64,000 bases of DNA, from positions 124,001-188,000 of the forward strand of contig NZ_AUMP01000002.1 of assembly GCF_000430745.1 (NCBI RefSeq). Reading direction: 5' to 3'. The position numbers were made by a program, and so were the translations under genes. Origin of the DNA: Fictibacillus gelatini DSM 15865 (GTDB lineage: Bacteria > Bacillota > Bacilli > Bacillales > Fictibacillaceae). The first letter of the stretch is position 1, and each line of letters starts with the position of its first letter. The notes beneath the pieces were generated by a model. It was not told where the DNA came from. It did no database searches and saw nothing but the letters and a program-made list of their open reading frames with translations. Below are positions 8,804 to 17,740 of this stretch, piece after piece.

Positions 8804-9408
8804 CCTTTCTTCCTTGCTTGAAGCGCGTTCGTGTTCATGTTTAGTTCGTATTTGGCAATATATCGCGGCAGCACCGAGAATGGATCAGTAGATGTGTTTG
8901 AGCCTGCATTATTTTCATCTTGTTCTAATGAAGCCGTAGTGACTTCCAGAAGTGTAGCCTCATGAATAAAGGGCGATTCTGTCAGATCATGTAAATATTG
9001 TGCAGTCTCATCAAGCGTATCAAATTGAACCGAAAGATCGACCGTACCGCCATCTATATACTCGTAGCTGATGAAATATCCCCGTTTGGGCAATAACGAA
9101 ACGAGATGGTCCAACAGCTTGACCGTCGAACGTTGATTGGAATGAACCCAATCGATATTCGTTTGCAAGATTTGAGCTGCATTCGGTTTGACTTGAACGT
9201 TCTTTTTTTTCTGTGCCATTTCAATCAGGCGTGTGGCAGTATCAACTTTTTGCTGTTCAATAGAAAGTTTTTGGTTCATTTTATATGTCGCATGAAGCAA
9301 CCATACTCCCATTCCAATTAGCACTAGTAGACTTATAGAAAGGATCAAGAAGGTGAAGTGGAAGGATTTACGCTCATGTTTTGGCAGTAAATTAATGTCG
9401 ACTAACAT
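8800..9408 (-). CDS. pilN: Type IV pilus inner-membrane protein, PilN-like
   Basis: The N-terminus MLVDINLLPKHERK carries the conserved INLLP motif by which PilN docks onto PilM. A membrane helix (about residues 18-40) and a periplasm-equivalent ferredoxin-like domain with a coiled coil (IEQQKVDTATRLIEMAQKKK) follow. At 202 aa it has the normal family length. It begins 2 bp after pilM and overlaps pilO. Confidence 0.9.
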   Translation of the reverse strand: MLVDINLLPKHERKSFHFTFLILSISLLVLIGMGVWLLHATYKMNQKLSIEQQKVDTATRLIEMAQKKKNVQVKPNAAQILQTNIDWVHSNQRSTVKLLDHLVSLLPKRGYFISYEYIDGGTVDLSVQFDTLDETAQYLHDLTESPFIHEATLLEVTTASLEQDENNAGSNTSTDPFSVLPRYIAKYELNMNTNALQARKKG

Positions 9409-9410
9409 AG

Positions 9411-10367
9411 CTATACCGCTCCTTTTAACCCGAGGCCGAAAATCACTTCATAGCCCGGCTCAATCGGTACATTCACCTGTAACGCAATCCGTTCCACCGG
9501 AAGGAAAAACGTCTCTGTCAAACGCTTTTCCACGAGCTTTAAATCAGGAAAATCGCCCGTGAGCAAAATTTTGGTTACACCCTGGTTGCCTTGTTGAACC
9601 GTAAAACGATAATAATTGAGAACCCTCTCTATCTCCACCATGCTATCTTCCAATGCTCCATTTAAGCTGGTCTCGTCGTTTTTGTATAGGACACCATTTG
9701 TCCGCTTTTGCCATTCTTTCATCTCGATATTCATCCGGAAATGCTGGGAAAAGAGCGGCTTGTCGTCATGAAAAATACTTAATTGAATAGCGCTGAGGTC
9801 AAATTGTAAACATAGCAGATGATCTCCCGGATGACTTTGTCCCGTAAAGTGGAAGAGGCGATAGAGCGAAAGAAAAGAAATGTCGGCTACAACCGGTTTC
9901 AGCTTCACTTCCTCGAGCAAGTCGGCATAGCCCATCACCGCCTTATCAGGGGCGGCAAACAAAAGAATTTCCTGCTGTTCTTCATTTCTGCCAATCACCT
10001 CATAGTCGAACAAAGGATCTTCAAACGGCAAATGGATCGAATGGCCGAGCTCCATATAAACGTATCCTTTAATTTCATGTTCGGGAATGGTCACAGGAAT
10101 CAGCTGTTTGCGAAGAGCAATATGTGAATCCTGAACGAGAAATTGAACTTCACGCTTTTTAATCCCCCATTCATCAACGCATTGTTCAAGAATGGTGACA
10201 AACAATTCTTCATCCATTATCTCGCCTCTAGAAATGACTCCGTCCGGAAGGTAGCGTTCTCCATAATTTTTCACGATACCGGCTTCTTTCATTTCAAGAA
10301 AGCGAATGACATGATCTGCGATGAGCAAATTAACCCTTCTGTTTTTCCTGCCGATTGTAATTCCCAT
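9411..10367 (-). CDS. pilM: Type IV pilus assembly ATPase-fold protein PilM
   Basis: PilM is an actin/FtsA-fold cytoplasmic protein that binds the PilN N-terminus and couples motor ATPases to the inner-membrane complex. Recognisable features are an N-terminal MGITIGRKNRRVNLLIAD segment, a central RKQLIPVTIPEHEIKGYVYMELGHSIHLPFED region and KILLTGDFPDLKLVEKRL near the C-terminus. The canonical GxxxxK phosphate loop is not sharp, so ATP binding is uncertain. I set the start at ATG 10367 (318 aa): the in-frame GTG at 10376 overlaps the AGAGGTGG ribosome site. Confidence 0.85.
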   Translation of the reverse strand: MGITIGRKNRRVNLLIADHVIRFLEMKEAGIVKNYGERYLPDGVISRGEIMDEELFVTILEQCVDEWGIKKREVQFLVQDSHIALRKQLIPVTIPEHEIKGYVYMELGHSIHLPFEDPLFDYEVIGRNEEQQEILLFAAPDKAVMGYADLLEEVKLKPVVADISFLSLYRLFHFTGQSHPGDHLLCLQFDLSAIQLSIFHDDKPLFSQHFRMNIEMKEWQKRTNGVLYKNDETSLNGALEDSMVEIERVLNYYRFTVQQGNQGVTKILLTGDFPDLKLVEKRLTETFFLPVERIALQVNVPIEPGYEVIFGLGLKGAV

Positions 10368-10396
10368 CGATTCCACCTCTGTCTATGTAACGACCA

Positions 10397-11152
10397 TTAT
10401 GTCATAAGATCGATATACCAGCTTAATATCGTCTCATAAAAAAAGTAAGCGGTAATAGTTCCAAAAACGATGAATGGGCCAAACGGAAACGGCACGCCAC
10501 GTTTTACTTTACCTAAAAATAGCCCAACAACACCAATCAATGAACCCAATACCGTTGATAAAAAAAACGTAAGCAATGTCGCCTTCCATCCTAAAACGAT
10601 CCCGAGGGTGCCCATTAATTTTATATCCCCGCCGCCCATGCCGCCTTTCGAAAGAACAGCGATGAAAAACAAAAGGCCGAACCCGACGGCGCCTCCAACG
10701 ATCATATCCCACCACGGATCAAGGGGAATAATGAGACGGAGCACGATAAAAAGCGGTAAAAAGAAAAACAGGACTTTATCTGGAATGATCATATACTTTA
10801 TATCGGATACAAATACGATCATTAAAAGAGAAATGAATGCCCAGGCAACGAATAATTCCTTTGACCATCCGATGAAGATGGTGGCAACTGTAAATAAAAC
10901 GGCGGTCAATAGCTCGACAGCCGGATAAAGCAGCGAAATTCTCGTTCCACACCCTCTGCATTTCCCCTTTTGAAAAAGATAAGAAAGAACAGGAATAAGC
11001 TCAAACGCCGTTAATAGACGATCACAAACTGCGCAATGAGACCCCGGCCGAACGATCGACTCTTTGTTCGGTACGCGAAGCCCGACAACATTAAAGAACG
11101 AGCCGAGAATCAAGCCAAATAGGAATGTAAGTGTATACAGTAATAGGTTCAT
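10397..11152 (-). CDS. pilD: Type IV prepilin peptidase / N-methyltransferase (ComC/PilD)
   Basis: This membrane aspartyl protease cleaves prepilins after the leader glycine and usually N-methylates the new end. The 251-aa polytopic protein has the zinc-type tetracysteine loop (CAVC about residues 41-44 and CRGC about 69-72). It also has the two catalytic aspartates: one in VSDIKYMIIPD, and one in the GxGD-type motif GMGGGDIKLMG (about 171-181). It occupies the comC position of B. subtilis and should process both the major pilin and the three divergent minor pilins. Confidence 0.95.
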   Translation of the reverse strand: MNLLLYTLTFLFGLILGSFFNVVGLRVPNKESIVRPGSHCAVCDRLLTAFELIPVLSYLFQKGKCRGCGTRISLLYPAVELLTAVLFTVATIFIGWSKELFVAWAFISLLMIVFVSDIKYMIIPDKVLFFFLPLFIVLRLIIPLDPWWDMIVGGAVGFGLLFFIAVLSKGGMGGGDIKLMGTLGIVLGWKATLLTFFLSTVLGSLIGVVGLFLGKVKRGVPFPFGPFIVFGTITAYFFYETILSWYIDLMT

Positions 11153-11176
11153 AGAGAAACCCCTTTTTAAACGTTT

Positions 11177-11201
11177 GATAACCCTCGAATAGAGGGTTAT
11201 C
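11177..11201. other. 10-bp perfect hairpin between the pilin and prepilin peptidase genes
   Basis: Arms GATAACCCTC and GAGGGTTATC surround a GAATA loop. On the operon strand no T-run follows, so it is not a good intrinsic terminator. The arm GAGGGTTATC recurs at 11329-11338 in a second, weaker hairpin (about 11319-11338) just after the pilin gene. The pair may stabilise or process pilin mRNA so that the major pilin exceeds the downstream proteins; this is inference. Confidence 0.45.
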
Positions 11202-11359
11202 GTTTTACAATTATTTCAATTTCGCATTTTCTTTTTTCAAATCATGAGTGTTTATCTACTGTACTATCGATGAAGATGTCGCTAGAGGCACTTATGCTTT
11301 AAATATAATATAGTTTAATACCCTTCCGGAGGGTTATCTCAATCTATCCATAATAACTT

Positions 11360-11824
11360 TTATTGGTCACCTTTTAAGAATACTTTTGATCTATCCAGAT
11401 CGTTAGGTTCAATTGGTTTAATATAGGCTTTACCTGTATCTTTAGACACTAGTGTAACTGTGTATGTTACCTTCGTGTTGGTATTTTGATCAACTGTTAT
11501 TGACACTTTTGATTTTGCAGTATCATAATCTCCAGCTTTACCTGGAGATTTAGGGACACCCTCTAGAAATCCATCGTCAACTAATTTTTGCATGGTTAAT
11601 TCATTCACTCCATCAGTGCCATTTTGTGCAACAAACATCCTTGCTGCATCAACCATTGTTTTTGCATTAGCGATATGCGCATCTTTCTTCGAGTTATCCA
11701 AAATATTACCAATAGCCACAATCGCAATCGCTGCAATAATCCCCAAAATAACAACAACAACAAGCAGCTCGATGAGTGTTAAACCTTTCTCATTTTGTAA
11801 ATGTTTCTTCAGTAATTTTCTCAT
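11360..11824 (-). CDS. Major type IV pilin (type IVa-like prepilin)
   Basis: The 154-aa prepilin has a short basic leader ending KG14, cleaved before LTLIE so that Glu5 of the mature protein is present. A long hydrophobic helix (LLVVVVILGIIAAIAIVAI) follows. The globular domain begins ILDNSKKDAHIANAKTMVDAARMFVAQNG, typical of Firmicute pilins. The mature chain has no cysteines, so unlike many Gram-negative pilins it lacks the disulphide loop. A strong ribosome site (AGGGGAGAGGAAG) precedes the ATG. Location between pilC and the peptidase and a flanking hairpin favour it as the major subunit. Confidence 0.92.
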   Translation of the reverse strand: MRKLLKKHLQNEKGLTLIELLVVVVILGIIAAIAIVAIGNILDNSKKDAHIANAKTMVDAARMFVAQNGTDGVNELTMQKLVDDGFLEGVPKSPGKAGDYDTAKSKVSITVDQNTNTKVTYTVTLVSKDTGKAYIKPIEPNDLDRSKVFLKGDQ

Positions 11825-11853
11825 TTTTTCTTCCTCTCCCCTTTAGCCGTTTA

Positions 11854-13062
11854 TTAGCCGACGGTATTGTAAATTTTGAACATTGGGACAATGATGGAGA
11901 TGACGATTGTTCCGACGATAGAAGCGAGAAAGATAATCATGACCGGCTCGATGAGCGATTTTAGGCGGTCCGCTGTGTTCTCTACTTCCTTTTCATAAAA
12001 ATCTGCTACTTTTGCGAGCATTGCGTCGAGTGATCCCGTTTCTTCACCAATTGCAATCATTTGAGTGACGAGCGGCGGGAAGGCCCAGTGTGTTTTCATC
12101 GGCCCGGTTAACCGTTGTCCTTTTTCAAGGGCACCTCTCGCCTGGATGATGACCCTTGCTATCACCTCATTTTCTACGACTCTCTCAACAATCGATAACG
12201 CTTGAAGTATAGGCACAGAGCTGGAAAAAAGAGAGCTTAATGTCCTCGACATTCTTGCAAGTATTGATTTTTGCTGTAATTTGCCGAATATGGGTATTTT
12301 TAATATAGCATAATCTAGGTAATATTTACTAGTTTTATTTTTTCGGCAAAAATTATAGGTCAAAAGAACTAAAAAAAGAGCAAGCACTAAGACCCACCAG
12401 CATTGTTGGACAAAATTGCTGACGCTAAGAACGAACCTCGTAATTCCGGGTAATTTCCCGCCGGCATCTTTAAGCATAGCTGCAAATGTTGGTACGACAT
12501 TTGCAAGCAAGAAGATAATGACACCGATCGAAACGATCCCAAGGATCATCGGATAAATCATCGCCGACACAATCTTTTGCCTCGTTTGATGCTGCTTTTC
12601 ATAATAATCTGCGAGCTCCTTGTATGATTGATCTAGACTGCCCCCGACTTCTCCTGCAGCAATCATATTCGTCACCATCGGCGGAAAAATCCGGCTATGC
12701 TTTGCCAGAGCCTGTGACAGCGGGTTCCCTTGCCTTAATTCCTTTTCTACATCATTTAAAGCTTTTTGTAATGGTCTACTTTCCGTTTGTTCAGCCAGTA
12801 TTTTCGTTGAGTCAACAACGGAAACGCCGGCATTAAGCAATGTCGCAAATTGCCTTAAATAGATAACAAAATCTCTTGATTTCACCCTTTTTCCGAAATG
12901 AATTTCTTTGTGCAGAAGAGTTTGTTTCACTTCATTGATTTCGAGAACAGCAATTCCTTTTTCACGAAGCTTTAAAACGACTTCCCGTTTCGATCCTCCT
13001 GCCAGTGACCCTTTCTTTCTTTTGCCCGTCCTGTCGCGGCCAATATAATTAAACTGTGCCAT
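11854..13062 (-). CDS. pilC: Type IV pilus platform protein PilC (T2SSF family)
   Basis: PilC is the polytopic platform on which pilins are assembled and on which PilB and PilT act. The 402-aa protein has two homologous T2SSF domains (about residues 70-193 and 272-394). Each begins with a cytoplasmic helical bundle (YLRQFATLLNAGVSVVDS and MSRTLSSLFSSSVPILQAL) and ends with membrane helices; a further pair of helices lies at 170-240. The AAGEVGGSLD and AIGEETGSLD motifs are diagnostic. It overlaps pilT by 14 bp. Confidence 0.96.
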   Translation of the reverse strand: MAQFNYIGRDRTGKRKKGSLAGGSKREVVLKLREKGIAVLEINEVKQTLLHKEIHFGKRVKSRDFVIYLRQFATLLNAGVSVVDSTKILAEQTESRPLQKALNDVEKELRQGNPLSQALAKHSRIFPPMVTNMIAAGEVGGSLDQSYKELADYYEKQHQTRQKIVSAMIYPMILGIVSIGVIIFLLANVVPTFAAMLKDAGGKLPGITRFVLSVSNFVQQCWWVLVLALFLVLLTYNFCRKNKTSKYYLDYAILKIPIFGKLQQKSILARMSRTLSSLFSSSVPILQALSIVERVVENEVIARVIIQARGALEKGQRLTGPMKTHWAFPPLVTQMIAIGEETGSLDAMLAKVADFYEKEVENTADRLKSLIEPVMIIFLASIVGTIVISIIVPMFKIYNTVG

Positions 13063-14104
13063 ACGCCAGACCTCTCTCCTCTAAGTAGACAAGCGCCTCT
13101 TCTTTTAAAATCAATTGTTTCTCAAAGGCCTGGAGGATGGACATTTCAAAGGTGTGCATGCCGCTTGCCCGGCTTGTTTGCATGACATTATGAATTTGAT
13201 AGATTTTATCATTGCGAATTAGGTTGGCTACTGCTGAATTGTTAATTAAAATTTCGGTTACCGCTTTTCGGGATTTTCGGTCTGGTGTCGGGAAGAGACG
13301 TTGCGAAATAATTCCGACAAGAACGGAGGCAAGCTGAATCCGGATTTGTCCTTGCTGTTCTGGCGGGAAAACGTCAATAATCCGTTCAACCGTTGCCGGA
13401 GCGCTTGAGGTATGAAGCGTTCCTAATACAAGATGCCCCGTTTCCGCTGCGGTAATAGCCGTCGATATCGTTTCAAGATCGCGCATTTCCCCGACGAGAA
13501 TGACATCCGGGTCCTGCCTTAGTGCAGCCCGAAGGCCATTTGCAAAATTTCTCGTATCAAATCCTACTTCCCTTTGATCGATAATACACGTCTGATGCTT
13601 GTGAAGATATTCGATCGGATCTTCCAATGTAATAATGTGGCGTTTCATCGTATGATTCATTTCGTTAATCATCGCCGCAAGCGTTGTCGATTTGCCGCTT
13701 CCCGTCGGACCGGTCACGAGAACGAGACCATGCGGCCTGCGCGAGAGCTGCCGAAGGACGACCGGCAAATCGAGTTCCTCAAGTGTTGGAATGCTGGTAG
13801 GGATGATCCGAACGGCCAGACTAATGCAGGACCTCTGGTGATAGGCGTTCATCCGAAACCGGGATACTCCCGGAATGCTGTACGAAAAATCAAGTTCCCC
13901 TTTTTCAACAAACCGGTCATATTGTCCGGGAGGAATGACGGCTTTTGCCACTTCTTCTGTATCTTCCGGAGTAAGCTTTTGTTCGCCGTATTTCTTCAAT
14001 TCACCATTAATGCGTATGACAGGCGGCATTCCAACCGTCAAATGGACATCTGATGCTTTCATTTGAAATGCAGCAGTTAGCCATTTATCTATTGTCTCTT
14101 TCAT
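13049..14104 (-). CDS. pilT: Type IV pilus retraction ATPase PilT
   Basis: PilT is the hexameric ATPase that depolymerises the pilus, giving twitching motility and DNA uptake force. Motifs are Walker A GPTGSGKST (about residues 132-140), an Asp box with LEDPIEYLH, Walker B DPDVILVGEMRD and a His box (TGHLVLGTLHTSSA). The AIRNLIRE-type C-terminal retraction motif is represented by NLIRNDKIYQI. ATG 14104 is chosen (351 aa) because the in-frame GTG at 14113 lies in the ribosome-binding sequence. A dedicated PilT separates this system from the retraction-ATPase-free ComG pseudopilus. Confidence 0.96.
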   Translation of the reverse strand: MKETIDKWLTAAFQMKASDVHLTVGMPPVIRINGELKKYGEQKLTPEDTEEVAKAVIPPGQYDRFVEKGELDFSYSIPGVSRFRMNAYHQRSCISLAVRIIPTSIPTLEELDLPVVLRQLSRRPHGLVLVTGPTGSGKSTTLAAMINEMNHTMKRHIITLEDPIEYLHKHQTCIIDQREVGFDTRNFANGLRAALRQDPDVILVGEMRDLETISTAITAAETGHLVLGTLHTSSAPATVERIIDVFPPEQQGQIRIQLASVLVGIISQRLFPTPDRKSRKAVTEILINNSAVANLIRNDKIYQIHNVMQTSRASGMHTFEMSILQAFEKQLILKEEALVYLEERGLAYGTV

Positions 14105-14113
14105 TTTTCGCAC

Positions 14114-15775
14114 CTACTCATAGGCAACGACACGTAAAACTTCTTCCGTTGTCGTTAATCCTTTTTTTACTTTCAATAAACCATCATCAAGTAAAAAAAT
14201 CGTCTCATTTTGATAAGCATAGGATCGTAGTTCCAATACCGGGTGGTTATTCATGATCATTTTGCGCAACGGTTCATCGATGACAAGTAGTTCATGAATG
14301 GCGATTCTGCCTTTATAACCCGTCATATTACACGTTGGACAGCCTTTGCCGCGCATGATAAAGTCAACGTCCAGCCCGCGCTTTTTAAAAATTTCCTTTT
14401 CACTTTCCGTCGCTTCATGTCTTTCCTGACAGTCCCGGCAAACACGGCGGACAAGGCGCTGAGAGACGACCCCTGTAAGGGAAGCCGCTACAAGAAAATG
14501 TTCCACGCCCATATCAATTAACCGTGAAATCGTTCCGATGGAATCATTCGTATGGATCGTGCTTAAGACTAGATGCCCTGTCAGGGATGCTCTTACGGCA
14601 ATTTGCGCCGTTTCGGTGTCACGAATTTCACCGATCATTACAATATCCGGGTCTTGCCGCAAGACCGCCCTTAATCCGCTTGCAAAAGTTAAGCCTACAT
14701 TTGGATTGACCTGAATTTGATTAATTCCTTCGAGCTGATACTCAACCGGATCTTCAACTGTCACAATATTGACTTCTTCGGTATTAAGCCGGTTTAACGC
14801 CGCATACAACGTCGATGACTTTCCCGAGCCGGTTGGTCCGGTAATTAAAATCATCCCATTAGGCTGTTCAATCATTTTGATAAAACGCTGGTAGTTCAGC
14901 TTATTGAAATCCAAATGCTCGACATGATTTAGTGCACTGCCAAGGTCAAGAATACGTAAAACAAGTTTTTCACCATAGATGGTCGGAAGTGTTGAGACCC
15001 GAATATCAACCGAATGAAACTCTACATTTAACCGCATTCTTCCGTCCTGAGGAACTCTGTTTTCCGTAATATCAAGATTGGTCATGATTTTAATTCTCGC
15101 TGTAATGACATTTTGCATATGCTTCGGCAAGCTTCGCTCAAACCTTAACATGCCGTCAATTCTGTAGCGGATATTCAACTTTGATTCTTGCGGCTCAAAG
15201 TGGATATCGCTCGCTTTTTGTTCGACCGCATTTAAAACAATTTGATTGACGAGACGTACGACAGGTGAATCTTCTTCCGCCATCTTTTCCTCAAGTGAAT
15301 CAATGCCTTTTGGAAGAAGCTCCAGTAAATCGTTCATAGAATCATCCATGTCATAATACTTTTTATGTGCGCGGTAAATATCATCTTTCGTCGCAATCGC
15401 CCGCTCAATTTGAAAGCCTGTAGATAGACGAAGATCATCGATGGCGTGAAAGTCCATCGGATCGGCCATCGCAACAAGCAGCTTGTCCCCTTCTTTTTTA
15501 AGCGGGATAAGTTGATTTCGTTTTGCGAATTCTCTTGATACGATCGATACGATTTGTTCATCAATCGGATACCGGTACAGGCTAATGTGGGGAATCCCGA
15601 TTTGGAACTCGAGCACTTCAATTAATTGCTGCTCTGTAATGTAGCCACGTTCAATTAACGCATCTCCGAGCTTCTGGCCTTTGCTTTTTTCTTTTAACGT
15701 CAGTTCCAGTTGTTCTTCTGTAATTAGTTGATGTTCAACCAATATATCCCCGAGCCGTTTTCGCGTATGTTGCAT
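14114..15775 (-). CDS. pilB: Type IV pilus extension ATPase PilB
   Basis: PilB powers pilin polymerisation. The 553-aa protein has an N-terminal MshEN-like domain (about residues 5-140), a linker, and a GspE ATPase core with Walker A GPTGSGKSS (313-321), Asp box, Walker B DPDIVMIGEIRD and His box. It also has a C-terminal tetracysteine zinc site (CRDC and CPTC). MshEN domains of some PilB/MshE proteins bind cyclic di-GMP, which is notable because a GGDEF protein is encoded nearby. The N-terminal motif is only partly like the binding consensus, so ligand binding is untested. Confidence 0.96.
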   Translation of the reverse strand: MQHTRKRLGDILVEHQLITEEQLELTLKEKSKGQKLGDALIERGYITEQQLIEVLEFQIGIPHISLYRYPIDEQIVSIVSREFAKRNQLIPLKKEGDKLLVAMADPMDFHAIDDLRLSTGFQIERAIATKDDIYRAHKKYYDMDDSMNDLLELLPKGIDSLEEKMAEEDSPVVRLVNQIVLNAVEQKASDIHFEPQESKLNIRYRIDGMLRFERSLPKHMQNVITARIKIMTNLDITENRVPQDGRMRLNVEFHSVDIRVSTLPTIYGEKLVLRILDLGSALNHVEHLDFNKLNYQRFIKMIEQPNGMILITGPTGSGKSSTLYAALNRLNTEEVNIVTVEDPVEYQLEGINQIQVNPNVGLTFASGLRAVLRQDPDIVMIGEIRDTETAQIAVRASLTGHLVLSTIHTNDSIGTISRLIDMGVEHFLVAASLTGVVSQRLVRRVCRDCQERHEATESEKEIFKKRGLDVDFIMRGKGCPTCNMTGYKGRIAIHELLVIDEPLRKMIMNNHPVLELRSYAYQNETIFLLDDGLLKVKKGLTTTEEVLRVVAYE

Positions 15776-15781
15776 CTTCCC

Positions 15782-17101
15782 CTACTCCTTATTTGTTCCA
15801 TTGCCGCGTTTATCTGAAGAACTTTCCGGCGTTTGCTTGTCCGGTTTTTTACCCGTATCAGTGGTAGTCTCATCATTCTTCGCGTTATCAGCCGTTTGGG
15901 TGGTATCTTGATCCTCTGAATTAGTTGGTGATGGCTGCTCTTTTGCGACTGGAAGCCCCCGTTCTTCAATTTTGTACTGTGGCGGATAATAATCTTCCGC
16001 TATTTTTGTTGTTTTTACGGCTTTTCCATACTTGTCCAACATCTTACGATAAACTGTTCTCACATAGCCAAAGCTTCCTTCATTGATCAAAATTTTGTCC
16101 CCTGGTGAAATCGCCGGATTATAATGAACAATCGTCCGCGGCTGAATCCATTCTTCCTTAATTTTGATATGATAACGATAATGTAGTGGCGGCCCTTCAA
16201 TCGTTGCGGTAATCACTCCGCCCGTTGTTTCTAGCTTTAACGTATACGGATAAGGGTTCGGATTCTCAATGACAAGATCTTGTTTTCCCGGTACGATGGC
16301 GGCTTCAAGTCCTGGTTTGATATAGGTTGGCATCGTTTCCCCAATATGCCGTTCGACAATCCGAAAATTGGTTTTTAAAGCGGCAGAATAAATGGCTGAT
16401 GCCAATAAGTTCAATCTTTGCGATTCATAAGGTTTAAGTCGTTTTTTCTCTATTTGTGAAACAAAGGAAAGTTGCTTTCCAGCATCAATCACGGTCCCAT
16501 TTAAAGAATGAACCCACTCTTTCAATTCGGGAGATTCATCTACATACGGAATTGACGTACTCGCAATGACCTTTGATGGAAGCGGACTTTCCTTTACGTA
16601 ATTGGTTAGTTGGATAGTTGCGGTTCTGCCAAGGGAAGCCGCCAGCACCGTTAACTTACTTTTCAGAAGCGCTTCGTCGATGTTTTTTAGCAGGATTGGA
16701 TCATTGAATCCCTCCACTACGTTGTTGAGCTTTTTTTCATTCAGTTCAACAAGAAGCCGGGGCAATGCGCTTCTTTCGGTTGTTTTTACAGTTTCCTGTA
16801 TATGAAATGTCCAAATGGCTGGATCGATCTTTATTTTTTTCCGCTTATATTGCAGATAGATTGCACTATTTTCACGCCAGAGCTGCACTTGTGCGCCCAG
16901 TTTTTCAACGGCCTCTTTTTCCGTTAAATTTCCTAATGGAATCGAAGCGACTTCCGTTCCTTCTGCGATCCGTTTTTCTTCGAAGAAATGAGAAAAAAGT
17001 GTTGTCCCGCCGATCGTTAATGAAAAAATGATAAAAACGAGGCCGGTTAAAATCGCAAAATGTTTTAAAAAACTCACCGGTTTAATCGCAGCCTGTTCCA
17101 A
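15782..17101 (-). CDS. VanW-like/G5-type cell-surface protein in the pilus operon
   Basis: The 439-aa protein has a short cytoplasmic start, one membrane helix (about residues 15-36) and a large extracytoplasmic part. The region up to about residue 205 resembles the putative peptidoglycan-binding part of YoaR/VanW proteins. Residues about 205-340 resemble a VanW domain (AGKQLSFVSQIEKK and PNPYPYTLKLETTGG). IAEDYYPPQYKIEERG precedes a disordered Ser/Thr/Asp/Lys-rich tail. The start is TTG with GAGG 5 bp upstream. Being second in the pilus operon, it plausibly helps the fibre cross or anchor to the thick wall; that role is inference. Confidence 0.75.
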   Translation of the reverse strand: MEQAAIKPVSFLKHFAILTGLVFIIFSLTIGGTTLFSHFFEEKRIAEGTEVASIPLGNLTEKEAVEKLGAQVQLWRENSAIYLQYKRKKIKIDPAIWTFHIQETVKTTERSALPRLLVELNEKKLNNVVEGFNDPILLKNIDEALLKSKLTVLAASLGRTATIQLTNYVKESPLPSKVIASTSIPYVDESPELKEWVHSLNGTVIDAGKQLSFVSQIEKKRLKPYESQRLNLLASAIYSAALKTNFRIVERHIGETMPTYIKPGLEAAIVPGKQDLVIENPNPYPYTLKLETTGGVITATIEGPPLHYRYHIKIKEEWIQPRTIVHYNPAISPGDKILINEGSFGYVRTVYRKMLDKYGKAVKTTKIAEDYYPPQYKIEERGLPVAKEQPSPTNSEDQDTTQTADNAKNDETTTDTGKKPDKQTPESSSDKRGNGTNKE

Positions 17102-17128
17102 TTCAGCCTCTTCCTCCTATCGATTAGC

Positions 17129-17713
17129 TTATTCCTTTGCAAATCGTACCTCTACTTCCATCTTTTGAAGCTTATCGAACCAGTTGGATGGGCCCGGGTC
17201 AATGATTTCTTGTTCTATATCTTTATCGTTTGAAGATCGCTCAGAATTCGCAACATGTTTGCGGCTCAAGAAGTCAAATTCGCTAATATCTTCCCACTCA
17301 TCTGTAAGCTTACGTTCGTCTTCGCGAATAAGGTAGACATTTGTCGGATTACTGCTATCCACACTTTCCATAGTCTTATAGGGTTCCTCTTGATCGTCAA
17401 GAGGCTCTATAAATCGATCCGGCTCTTCTTTTATTGGCGGGAAATAAATAGCTTCAAAATCATCCTCTTCCGCTTCATCGGAAGAAAACATCCACCTTTC
17501 AAAAATGAAAGTCACGATAAACGCTAAACCGGGCATTAAGAGGAGAGTTAGCCATAAAGAAACATAGTTTTTCACCAATAGGCCCATCCATGAAACAAGG
17601 GCGGCCAATCCGAAAAGAACCCATTTATCCCGCTTCCTTTTGCCGAGAGGAAGCACATAAAGAATTGGAATTAACAAAATGACGACAACTACCGATAAAA
17701 GAAATGTAAGCAT
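17129..17713 (-). CDS. Two-helix membrane protein heading the pilus operon, unknown function
   Basis: I do not recognise this protein. It has two or three membrane segments in the first 85 residues (LLSVVVVILLIPILYVL; FGLAALVSWMGLLV; LWLTLLLMPGLAFIVTFIF) and then a soluble, strongly acidic tail of about 105 residues (DEAEEDDFEAIYFPP, EWEDISEFDFLSRKH) ending FDKLQKMEVEVRFAKE. Start is ATG 17713 (194 aa) with AAAGGGTG at correct spacing; the in-frame ATG at 17740 has no ribosome site. It leads the pilus operon 27 bp before the VanW-like gene, so a pilus-related role is likely but unproven. Confidence 0.7.
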   Translation of the reverse strand: MLTFLLSVVVVILLIPILYVLPLGKRKRDKWVLFGLAALVSWMGLLVKNYVSLWLTLLLMPGLAFIVTFIFERWMFSSDEAEEDDFEAIYFPPIKEEPDRFIEPLDDQEEPYKTMESVDSSNPTNVYLIREDERKLTDEWEDISEFDFLSRKHVANSERSSNDKDIEQEIIDPGPSNWFDKLQKMEVEVRFAKE

Positions 17714-17740
17714 CAATAGCACCCTTTCATCATCAGCCAA

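Noticed and set aside
8000-15775. Calling the pilus operon the comG competence pseudopilus
   Set aside because: It has a PilT retraction ATPase, PilM/N/O and a PilB with tetracysteine, which comG lacks. It is also at the comC site, not the comG site.
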